Source: Bacteroidota bacterium | GTDB taxonomy: Bacteria; Bacteroidota; Bacteroidia; Bacteroidales; FEN-979 | NCBI GenBank assembly: GCA_026391355.1 | Contig: JAPLDH010000001.1 | Location: forward strand, 1 to 32,828 | Length of the DNA: 32,828 nucleotides | Reading direction: 5' to 3' | Part shown: positions 22,743-32,828 of the stretch, piece by piece | Layout of the letters: the number at the start of each line of letters is the position of its first letter | Numbering within the stretch: the stretch's first letter is position 1 | The notes under the pieces: generated by a model | Seen by the model: only the letters and a program-made list of their open reading frames with translations | Database searches by the model: none | What the model was told of the DNA's origin: nothing | Position numbers and translations under genes: made by a program

Positions 22743-25700
22743 CTATCCCAGGTAATTTTTTATGATCCTGTGAAGTTCGATGGGATTGAAAGGTTTTGAA
22801 ATAAAGTCGTTCATCCCCGACTGGAAGATCATTTCAGCGACATCTGATTTCATGGCTGCAGTAAGCGCAATGATGGGAAGCGAAGAGAAGGGCTCCGCAC
22901 CTAAACTCCGGATGGCCACAGATGCCTGGTAGCCATCCATTTCTGGCATCTGCAGATCCATTAGTACGATATCAAAATTTCCTTCTTGGACTTTCTTAAC
23001 GGCAATTAACCCGTTTTCAGCAGTATCCACGTTAAGGTTCCAGTCGGCAAGGAATTTAAAGGCAATTAATTTGTTCACCTGGTTATCTTCCACAAGCAGG
23101 ATTGACTGGCCATTAAATTTCGTGTAATCATAGGCCTCCCGTTTAGAGGCAACCCGTGTTCCGGATTCAGAACCCTCAGGGAACCGGATTGAAAAGCAGA
23201 ATTGGGTTCCTTTTCCGGGATCGCTGATAACCTGGATTTTACTGCCATAAAGTTCAAGGAGTTTACGGGTGATCACCAGTCCGAGCCCTGTGCCGCCATA
23301 TTTTCGCGTCGTCTCCGAACTCCCTTGTACGAATGATTCAAAAAGGTTGTCCAGGGTCTCCTTTGACATTCCTATCCCGGTATCCGTTACCGTAAAATCA
23401 ATCATTACCTCTTTCTCATCCCGTGAATTCAGTTTCAGATCTACACTGATCGACCCCTGTTCCGTAAATTTAATTGCATTGCTCAGGAGGTTGTTGATGA
23501 TCTGCGCAAGTCGCAGGGGATCCCCGACCACATTCACCGGCAGACGATCATCGATGTTTGCGTTCAAGGAGATACCTTTTTCTTTTGACCTGAAGTGCAT
23601 GGTCGAAGTGATCTCTTCCATGAGGTTTTTCATGTTGAAATCAATTTGTTCCAATGCAACCTTCCCGCTTTCGATTTTATTGAAGTCGAGGATGTTGTTG
23701 ATCAGTGCCAGGAGGTTTTCAGCCGAAAACCGCAATATCCTCAACTCCTCAAACTGATCCTGCCGGGGTTTGTTCCGGAGAAGGAGGTGTGCAGCACCGA
23801 TTACTGCATTCAAAGGGGTCCTGAGCTCATGGCTCATGATCGACAGGAACTTCTTTTGTGCTTCCATGGCTGCTTCTGCTTTCTCCTTAGCATGCTCAAG
23901 GTTGATGTTTGCCTTTTCCAGCTCTTCATTTTTTAATAAAATGCTGGCATTCTGGACTTCTATCTTATCTTTTTGGATAACTGTTTCACGTGTTCTCTCC
24001 CTGATGAGACGTTCCAGATTTTCATTGTTTCTTATCAGTTTCTTGGTGTACCATTGGATAACAAACCAGAAAAGAGCGAAGAACGAGATCAGCAGAAGAA
24101 CGATTACCCATCTTTTGGTAAACCAAATCCTGTCCACCTCGAACTTCCATTCAAGGTTGTTGCTGTACAAATAATTACCATGCTTTTTGGCACGGACAAG
24201 GAGGGTATAACTGCCGGGTTCAAGGTTGGCAAGGATAATATTTCCTGATCTCTGGACGGGCTGCCATATTGAATCCCGACCCTGGAGAAGCATTTCAACC
24301 GTGAAGTTCTCAAAAGGATAGTCGGAAACTCCTACCTTCATGGTTGCAAAGGACCTGTTATTGAAAGATATTCCTGAAGAAGTGAAAGGGATCTCTCTTT
24401 TATTATCGAGAAGAAGATTAAAGATGACTGGTTTCAGGGTTCTCCTGGGAGGAACAAGGGGAGCAGAAACCATTACCCCCGCTACCGTCCCTGCCCAGAT
24501 CCTGTTTTGCCTGTCAATATGCAGGCAGCGGTAGTTGATTATTTTTGATGACATGCCTGCTCTGTCGTCGAAAGATAAAAGTTCATTGCTTGCATAAAGA
24601 TGAAGCCCCATACTGTTTCCCAGCCAGATATTGTCATTCCTATCCACAGCCACAGCCTTAACGGCATTGGATGTCATCGGCCCCAGGTCGATCCGGGTGA
24701 TGGAATTATTTTGATACCTGATCAGCCCGAACGAACTGCCCAGCCATAAAACGCCCTGGTTGTTGAATGTCATGTCATTGATGTTCAAATCAATGTTGTG
24801 TTCAAATTTAATGGGTTGACTCAGGTTGGTGAAGCAGTCATTCCGTTCATCAAATGCAAAAAGGTATGCAGTGTCTGCCATTCCGCCGGCATAGATTTTT
24901 CCATTTTTATCCATGCAGGTCACAAGAGGGCGGGAAGTGATGCCTTCTTTTTTTCCATAAACCCGGATAGTAAAGTCCGGTAAAATGCGGATAAGCGATG
25001 AATTTTCATCCTGGCAGGCCCAGAGATCACCTGCAGCATCTGTCATTAAATAGAAAATGGCCCGGCCCGACGAAGAAAAATTAAAACTTTTTATTACCTT
25101 TCTATTAGGACCCTCAAACCAGATGTTTGCGCTGACATCAGAATACCAGGTTCCGGCAGATGTGGGGATCACCTGAAGTATGGTAATGGCAACAGTCTTG
25201 AGCAATGAAACAGCCCCGGTTGGATAGGATTCAGCACCAGGAGTGGTAACAAAGATCTTCCGGCCCGCGTTAAAACAAACCCTGTCATCAGTAAATCCGG
25301 CAATACTCTGGATATAATCTGTTGTATAATTCAGGAAAGGAGAAGCGAAAAGATTCTGTTGCAGCAGGTATAACCCGTTATCAGAAGCGATCCAGACGCT
25401 GCTGTCAGATCCTGCAGTCATATTATTAATGTTTTTTTCCCGGAAGTCGTCCAGGTGGAAGAGAAGGTAATGATCCCCTTCTCTTTTAATATCAAACAGA
25501 CCGTTAGCCCAGGTCCCGGCGTAGTAGTGGCCCGCACCATGGCTGTAAAGACAGGAAGCCTCAGGGCTTCCGGCGACCAGGGTTATGTTTTCGCATTTTC
25601 CTTTTTGATTTACCTTGAACTCTTCTATCCCGTTACGCGTGGCAAGGAGAAAGGTTTGCCGGTCGATCGCAATCGTATATTCAATGTTCGAAAGATGTTT

Positions 25701-26363
25701 CGGCAGGGTAACTTCGTCGAAGCGGTTTGTTGAGGGGTTGTACATGTAAACATATCCGGGCTCTGCAAAGCTGAAAAGATGGCCGTATCCGTCTTCCGCA
25801 AAGGAGAATGAGCGCTGAAAGTTATTGGTTTCGGCTTTTTCACCAGGGTAGAATGTATGAACCTTGCCGTTTTCAGAGCAATATATTTTGCGGTTATCGC
25901 CAAACCACAGCCTCTGTCTGTTATCCTCGTAACCTCCTTTGGGAAACCAGAGAAGGGAATCAACTTTCCTGACCGACCCTTTCATCAGTAATTTCGGAAC
26001 GATGGGTTTGACATTACTGATGACTGAAACAACACCCAGATCGGTGGTGACAATAACCTCACCGTTCTTCCTGCATAAAACCGATTTAACGTATGGGCTT
26101 GGAAGGCTGTCGAGAAAATGTGAAAAATCATGCCCGTCAAACATAAAGAGCCCGCCATCCGTAGCCACCCAGATAAGTCCGTTTTTATCGGTTGTTACTG
26201 ATTTAACCAGGGTGTTCGTCAATCCGTTGTCTTCTGCAAAACGGATGAACTTCAGGGATTGGCTCTGAGCAGGAGTTACAGGAAGGATCAGGAACAGGCA
26301 ACTGAAAACCGGGGCAAACCGAAACAGGAAAAACAAAAGTATTGAACCAGGGAGGCGCTTCAT
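22743..26363 (-). CDS. Hybrid two-component sensor kinase (Reg_prop/Y_Y_Y/HisKA/HATPase/REC)
   Basis: A 1206-residue membrane sensor. After an N-terminal signal/anchor (about 8-33), a large periplasmic sensor of two-bladed Reg_prop propellers spans about 35-680 (repeated DKNGLIWVATDGGL-like motifs), then a Y_Y_Y domain (about 685-747), a membrane segment (752-773), a coiled coil (775-840), HisKA with phosphoacceptor His845 in SHELRTPLNAVIG, HATPase_c (NNLLSNAIKFTEQG, DTGIGM, GGTGLGL) and a receiver domain with phospho-acceptor Asp1136 (VLMDLQMPEMDG) ending at the C-terminus. This is the architecture of HTCS glycan sensors, but without the terminal AraC-type DNA-binding domain, so output must go to a separate partner or be purely phosphorelay. 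A -7 box TAACTTTG lies directly upstream. Confidence 0.95.
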   Translation of the reverse strand: MKRLPGSILLFFLFRFAPVFSCLFLILPVTPAQSQSLKFIRFAEDNGLTNTLVKSVTTDKNGLIWVATDGGLFMFDGHDFSHFLDSLPSPYVKSVLCRKNGEVIVTTDLGVVSVISNVKPIVPKLLMKGSVRKVDSLLWFPKGGYEDNRQRLWFGDNRKIYCSENGKVHTFYPGEKAETNNFQRSFSFAEDGYGHLFSFAEPGYVYMYNPSTNRFDEVTLPKHLSNIEYTIAIDRQTFLLATRNGIEEFKVNQKGKCENITLVAGSPEASCLYSHGAGHYYAGTWANGLFDIKREGDHYLLFHLDDFREKNINNMTAGSDSSVWIASDNGLYLLQQNLFASPFLNYTTDYIQSIAGFTDDRVCFNAGRKIFVTTPGAESYPTGAVSLLKTVAITILQVIPTSAGTWYSDVSANIWFEGPNRKVIKSFNFSSSGRAIFYLMTDAAGDLWACQDENSSLIRILPDFTIRVYGKKEGITSRPLVTCMDKNGKIYAGGMADTAYLFAFDERNDCFTNLSQPIKFEHNIDLNINDMTFNNQGVLWLGSSFGLIRYQNNSITRIDLGPMTSNAVKAVAVDRNDNIWLGNSMGLHLYASNELLSFDDRAGMSSKIINYRCLHIDRQNRIWAGTVAGVMVSAPLVPPRRTLKPVIFNLLLDNKREIPFTSSGISFNNRSFATMKVGVSDYPFENFTVEMLLQGRDSIWQPVQRSGNIILANLEPGSYTLLVRAKKHGNYLYSNNLEWKFEVDRIWFTKRWVIVLLLISFFALFWFVIQWYTKKLIRNNENLERLIRERTRETVIQKDKIEVQNASILLKNEELEKANINLEHAKEKAEAAMEAQKKFLSIMSHELRTPLNAVIGAAHLLLRNKPRQDQFEELRILRFSAENLLALINNILDFNKIESGKVALEQIDFNMKNLMEEITSTMHFRSKEKGISLNANIDDRLPVNVVGDPLRLAQIINNLLSNAIKFTEQGSISVDLKLNSRDEKEVMIDFTVTDTGIGMSKETLDNLFESFVQGSSETTRKYGGTGLGLVITRKLLELYGSKIQVISDPGKGTQFCFSIRFPEGSESGTRVASKREAYDYTKFNGQSILLVEDNQVNKLIAFKFLADWNLNVDTAENGLIAVKKVQEGNFDIVLMDLQMPEMDGYQASVAIRSLGAEPFSSLPIIALTAAMKSDVAEMIFQSGMNDFISKPFNPIELHRIIKNYLG

Positions 26364-26384
26364 CTTGGATCACGAGTTAGCCTC

Positions 26385-26392
26385 CAAAGTTA
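26385..26392 (-). promoter_or_regulatory. Candidate -7 box for the hybrid sensor gene
   Basis: On the minus strand this reads TAACTTTG, matching TAnnTTTG and identical to the box at 177-184. It implies a leader of only about 15 nt before the ATG at 26363. Confidence 0.55.
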
Positions 26393-26492
26393 AAATAAAC
26401 CAGAATACATTTCAATGACTTTCTTAGCCATGAATGTTCAGTTTGACAAAAAATTAAAATGGACGATATCGAAATAATCCGTATTCATCAGT

Positions 26493-26523
26493 TTCAGTGC
26501 CACGGAACCACTGAACCACGGAA
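26493..26523. repeat. Small inverted and direct repeat after the porin stop
   Basis: TTCAGTG (26493-26499) pairs with CACTGAA (26509-26515), and CCACGGAA occurs at 26500-26507 and again at 26516-26523, next to the porin stop codon. It may act as a weak terminator for the porin mRNA; no U-run follows. Confidence 0.55.
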
Positions 26524-28446
26524 TCAATCGTGAAATATCCAGTCAATCCCGAACTTGAAAGCTGCATCCTGCATGGGATAGGTGGGAACCTGGTAGTAGC
26601 TGTGTCCCATGAAACTGGCATTAAAATGGGAATACATAACAAAAATCCGTGCACGTTGTATCTTGACATTGACAAAGACATCCATATAAAGATAATTGCC
26701 GGTCTGTTTACTATCCTGGAGGTAAAATGAACGGAGAGCCGGCATATAGGCATTGCTGTAATAGAGGGTGTTGTAGAAGAAATTAAAGCCAGGTTGCAGG
26801 GTTGCTGCTCCATGAAAAAGTTGTTGTGTAAAAACGATCGTCAGATTACCGAGGAAAGAGGGCAGGCGCAAAAAGTTTGCCCCTTGTTCAGTCTGGTAAG
26901 CAAATTGAGTTTTAAAATTAAATTTCCAAAAGTCCGCTTTCCCGTTCATGTATGCGTATAAATAACCAAACTGGTTGTTATATTGCTGTGGCTGGGCAAT
27001 CGTATCGAGATAGATAAAGTTATTTATCCGGCTGACAATAACGCCCGTTTCCACATTTCTGACCTTGTATGAAAAACCTGCGCCGATCACATTTTGTTTT
27101 TTCCAGGAGAGATACCATGCGAAATTATTTCCAAAAAAATGGTCAAAGAAGTAATCCGGTTGCTGGAAACAGGAATAGACCTTAAACGAAATGGCTCCGA
27201 TATTGTGTTCTGGTTTGCCCAGTATTTGTGTGAGACTTGCCTTAACAGTCAGGTCACCCTGGTTATAATCGCCGAACACGTAATCGCCATACGCATTCAG
27301 GATCAATGAGGAATAGGGACGGAAAGAGAGTTCTGCAACAGGGATAAACTGGACAAAATATTTCTTTACTGTCTGGTAACTGACCTCATTATACAGGTGG
27401 CGCAGGTGGAATTGCAACTGGAGCAAACGGTACTTCCTGTCGGCCTTGAAATTTGGATTGCTCCAGGTCAGTTCATTGACTATTTTGGTAATGGTAATTG
27501 AATCATAGGTTTTCAGGGAATCGAGGTAAATAGTGGTGTAAAATCCTGATTTGGGATTATAATCGATGTAATTCTGGATATGGCGGTTATATTCAAAGTT
27601 GTAAGTAATTCTCCCCAGTTCAAATCTTTTTCTTGTTTTTACGGTAGAATCTTTTTGAATCAGGGAGTGTGATGTAAGATCAACATAATGTTTCATGTAG
27701 AAGCCGATATCCCTGACACGGTTTACGGCATTATTCAGATTGACGGTATATATTTGCCGGTTTGTTTCGGTATTCTGTTCAAATGCAGAATCATATTTAA
27801 TACCCCCGTTTTCACTGTTTCTCACCCTGTTAATGAGGAAGTTTGCAACGGAGCCATATCGTTTGTCAGGGGAAAAGTATTGCATGGTCAGATAGAAGTT
27901 GACCAGGTTGGTCCGTTGTCGTTGGTAAGCGCCCGGTGCGTTGGCTACCCTGAAGTTAAATCCCATGTTCAGGCTGTGGTAGAGGTTTCTGCTGAAAACT
28001 ACCTGGAACAGATTTTCTTTTTTTGCTCCCTGGAGATATTTTAATTCGGAGAAGGTTTTAATGACCTTATAGTATCGGATGCTGTCGTTGGAGAAGAGGT
28101 AGTTGTCGAAAGTATGGATTCCGTAATCGAATCCGGTTTGATGTAAGAGAGGGAAAGGGGAGAGCGAGCGGTATGCAGATCCGATGTTTCCCAGGTTTGC
28201 ATAGAAATGTGATTGTTGGAAGAGGGGGTCATAGTTTTGAAATCCATTGATACCGGTATCAGATGGAACGAGTTTAAGAGAACCGAATTTTTCAAGTTCA
28301 TTTGTAAAATAGGATACCTGGGAGGAATCGGTTTTATGTTTATTTTTCCTCAGGGAATCAGCAGGGAGTGTAAGTGACAATGATTGAAATGCAATTAGTT
28401 GCAGAATGAATATCCACAGGAACCGGGTATATGGATTCGCTTGCAT
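26524..28446 (-). CDS. Putative porin (Bacteroidetes outer-membrane beta-barrel)
   Basis: A 640-residue outer-membrane protein. A signal peptide spans about 1-30 (FLWIFILQLIAFQSLSLTLPA). The rest is dominated by alternating, aromatic-rich strands (for example YRLLQLQFHLRHLYNEVSY, AWYLSWKKQNVIGAGFSYKV, YLYMDVFVNVKIQRARIFVMYSHFN), ending with AAFKFGIDWIFHD, a typical C-terminal barrel strand. The overall pattern and size match the Bacteroidetes 'putative porin' (Porin_10-like) family, whose substrates are mostly unknown. The gene begins 36 bp after the run that ends the rRNA operon terminator, on the same strand. No full -7 box fits in that gap; TACTTTTA at 28474-28467 is one base off. Confidence 0.8.
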   Translation of the reverse strand: MQANPYTRFLWIFILQLIAFQSLSLTLPADSLRKNKHKTDSSQVSYFTNELEKFGSLKLVPSDTGINGFQNYDPLFQQSHFYANLGNIGSAYRSLSPFPLLHQTGFDYGIHTFDNYLFSNDSIRYYKVIKTFSELKYLQGAKKENLFQVVFSRNLYHSLNMGFNFRVANAPGAYQRQRTNLVNFYLTMQYFSPDKRYGSVANFLINRVRNSENGGIKYDSAFEQNTETNRQIYTVNLNNAVNRVRDIGFYMKHYVDLTSHSLIQKDSTVKTRKRFELGRITYNFEYNRHIQNYIDYNPKSGFYTTIYLDSLKTYDSITITKIVNELTWSNPNFKADRKYRLLQLQFHLRHLYNEVSYQTVKKYFVQFIPVAELSFRPYSSLILNAYGDYVFGDYNQGDLTVKASLTQILGKPEHNIGAISFKVYSCFQQPDYFFDHFFGNNFAWYLSWKKQNVIGAGFSYKVRNVETGVIVSRINNFIYLDTIAQPQQYNNQFGYLYAYMNGKADFWKFNFKTQFAYQTEQGANFLRLPSFLGNLTIVFTQQLFHGAATLQPGFNFFYNTLYYSNAYMPALRSFYLQDSKQTGNYLYMDVFVNVKIQRARIFVMYSHFNASFMGHSYYQVPTYPMQDAAFKFGIDWIFHD

Positions 28447-28475
28447 TTGTTGTGGTAAAAGGTTTAGGTAAAAGT

Positions 28476-28507
28476 AAAAAAAAATCCCGACCAGTGGGTC
28501 GGGATTT
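28476..28507 (-). terminator. Intrinsic terminator of the rRNA operon
   Basis: AAATCCCGACC (28482-28492) and GGTCGGGATTT (28497-28507) form a perfect 11-bp stem with a 4-nt loop. Read on the minus strand the stem is followed by an uninterrupted run of nine T (28484-28476), a textbook Rho-independent terminator 7 nt beyond the 5S gene. Confidence 0.93.
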
Positions 28508-28513
28508 AAAAAA

Positions 28514-28622
<109 letters not shown>

Positions 28623-28638
28623 GTAAGAACTTCAGCAA

Positions 28639-28658
28639 GGACACGACATGTCGTGTCC
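28639..28658. repeat. Perfect 20-bp palindrome in the 23S-5S spacer
   Basis: The arm GGACACGACA is followed directly by its exact reverse complement. It lies 16 nt upstream of the 5S gene (in transcript order) inside the rRNA precursor, where it would fold as a hairpin and could be a processing site or an inserted palindromic repeat. Confidence 0.85.
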
Positions 28659-28735
28659 CAACAATAAGATTTGACATATTGATGAAAGAAAATACGATGT
28701 TTTGAGAATAATCAACATTGTGTTTAGAAAAAAGC

Positions 28736-31502
<2,767 letters not shown>

Positions 31503-31641
31503 TTTTTCTAATTCCTGCAGAGCTTTTGCGACCCTGCAAGAGGATATAATGTCAATTAATAACTAACTGTCGTATTTTCTTTCAATATGTCAAAGAACAT
31601 TGAGGTTTACTGGAGGCTGGTTTGGGGAGATGTTCGTCACA

Positions 31642-31668
31642 CCCACACCCACACTCAAACCCACACCC
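31642..31668 (-). other. Potential G-quadruplex motif in the tRNA-23S spacer
   Basis: On the transcribed strand four GGG tracts (complement of 31642-31644, 31648-31650, 31660-31662, 31666-31668) are separated by 3, 9 and 3 nt. It fits the loose pattern of a three-tetrad RNA quadruplex between the last tRNA unit and 23S. Overall the spacer 31503-31674 has no gene. Confidence 0.4.
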
Positions 31669-31674
31669 TCTTCG

Positions 31675-31747
31675 TGGAGAATAAGGGAGTCGAACCCTTG
31701 ACCCTCCCGGTGAAAGCCGGGATGCTCTTCCGTTGAGCTAATTTCCA
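31675..31747 (-). tRNA. Degenerate tRNA-like unit, anticodon TTC (Glu), probable chimera
   Basis: A 73-nt cloverleaf-like sequence with D-arm GCTC/GAGC, TTCGACT T-loop and a Glu-type anticodon TTC (31714-31712) flanked by T33 and A37. Three oddities are visible. The acceptor stem has mismatches at 1-72 (T-C) and 4-69 (A-C). The anticodon arm holds one base too many, giving either a 5-bp stem with an 8-nt loop or a 6-bp stem with a 6-nt loop. The 3' 31 nt (31674-31704) are identical to tRNA-Ala at 31784-31814. The T-arm and acceptor 3' strand thus look copied from tRNA-Ala, including U70 facing G3. It is probably a tRNA pseudogene or chimera; processing or function would need to be tested. Position after tRNA-Ala in the spacer is not typical of Bacteroidetes operons. 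Confidence 0.6.
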
Positions 31748-31784
31748 ATCTAAATTAAAGAACAATCTTATTATGCAATACTTG

Positions 31785-31858
31785 TGGAGAATAAGGGAGT
31801 CGAACCCTTGACCCCCTGCGTGCAGGGCAGGTGCTCTGACCAACTGAGCTAATTCCCC
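31785..31858 (-). tRNA. tRNA-Ala (TGC)
   Basis: Standard 74-nt cloverleaf: acceptor GGGGAAT paired with ATTCTCC with the G3-U70 wobble that alanyl-tRNA synthetase recognises, anticodon stem CCTGC/GCAGG with loop CCTGCAC (anticodon TGC), variable loop GGGTC, T-stem AAGGG/CCCTT. CCA is not encoded. Lies in the rRNA spacer in the usual order after tRNA-Ile. Confidence 0.96.
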
Positions 31859-31871
31859 AAAATCGATCTTG

Positions 31872-31945
31872 TAGTCCCGGGCAGAGTTGAACTGCCGACC
31901 CCTACATTATCAGTGTAGTGCTCTAACCAACTGAGCTACGGGACT
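31872..31945 (-). tRNA. tRNA-Ile (GAT)
   Basis: Standard 74-nt cloverleaf: acceptor AGTCCCG/CGGGACT, anticodon stem CTACA/TGTAG with loop CTGATAA (anticodon GAT), T-loop TTCAACT. First tRNA after 16S in the operon. Confidence 0.97.
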
Positions 31946-31950
31946 GAATC

Positions 31951-31978
31951 GAATTACGAATTACGAATTACGAATTAC
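31951..31978. repeat. Four tandem GAATTAC units in the 16S-tRNA-Ile spacer
   Basis: Four exact copies of a 7-nt unit begin 5 nt upstream (in transcript order) of tRNA-Ile. The rest of the spacer up to the 16S end at about 32150 has no gene and I see no further structure. Confidence 0.9.
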
Positions 31979-32149
31979 GATTGTTAAACGATCATCGCGA
32001 TTATAATGAGTAACCGTTAATCCTCTAGCTCTGGTGGTAAGTACACTGAGCTCGTTTTGGGCTGACGCAAGGTCAGTAATAAATAAATGAAGTAAAGCAA
32101 GTAGCAAATATCATCCCGGAATGAATCCGGGAAGAGTAAACCTTTCTCT

Positions 32150-32828
<679 letters not shown>

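Noticed and set aside
31655-31843. A 62-residue minus-strand ORF across the tRNA units
   Set aside because: It simply translates tRNA sequence.

Overview
The window looks like part of a Bacteroidetes chromosome, probably an uncultured member near the Bacteroidales/Marinilabiliales; this is inference from gene content. Supporting signs are a TonB-dependent receptor with an N-terminal carboxypeptidase-like domain, a DUF4476 protein, a 'putative porin' barrel, a FISUMP-domain surface protein, a one-piece hybrid sensor of the SusR/HTCS type, and repeated TAnnTTTG boxes (the Bacteroidetes -7 element) just upstream of gene starts. No phage, transposase or CRISPR array was seen.

Layout. 202-3530 (+): a probable metal-uptake cluster made of a small Cys-rich exported protein, a TonB-dependent receptor with a Cys-Cys pair in its plug region, and an exported heavy-metal-associated (CxxC) protein. 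3682-5901 (+): a GH3 glycosidase, convergent with 5913-7376 (-), a phytoene-desaturase-like FAD oxidoreductase. 7475-10210 (-): pyruvate phosphate dikinase. 10317-11993 (-): a monofunctional peptidoglycan transglycosylase behind a DUF4476 protein. 12143-15843 (+): the two halves of the saccharopine pathway of lysine degradation as separate genes, then a TerB-DnaJ membrane protein. 15844-16409 is a gene-free stretch packed with inverted repeats. 16410-20438 (+): a 1342-residue surface protein with PKD/Ig-like repeats and a C-terminal FISUMP domain. 20631-21203 (-): exported PEBP-family protein. 21356-22732 (+): GH29 alpha-L-fucosidase, convergent with 22743-26363 (-), a hybrid two-component sensor lacking a DNA-binding domain. 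26524-28446 (-): putative porin. 28514-32828 (-): an rRNA operon read leftwards, 16S (3' part only), tRNA-Ile, tRNA-Ala, a third degenerate tRNA-like unit, 23S, 5S and an intrinsic terminator.

How the genes fit together. The two glycosidases, TonB receptor and hybrid sensor suggest a polysaccharide-degrading heterotroph, but there is no SusC/SusD pair, so this is not a classical polysaccharide utilisation locus. The lysine genes and PPDK fit amino-acid and organic-acid use.

Most unusual observations. (1) Inside the surface-protein gene, three of five Ig-like repeats carry near-perfect or perfect 20-22 bp DNA palindromes centred on the same codon boundary, with arms that differ between repeats but covary, and with no length change. 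(2) The rRNA spacer holds a tRNA-like unit with a Glu-type anticodon whose 3' 31 nt are identical to the neighbouring tRNA-Ala, giving a mismatched acceptor stem that still has G3-U70, and an anticodon arm one base too long. (3) Many palindromes and short-period repeats sit at gene 3' ends and in the rRNA spacers, including two size variants of one hairpin element.
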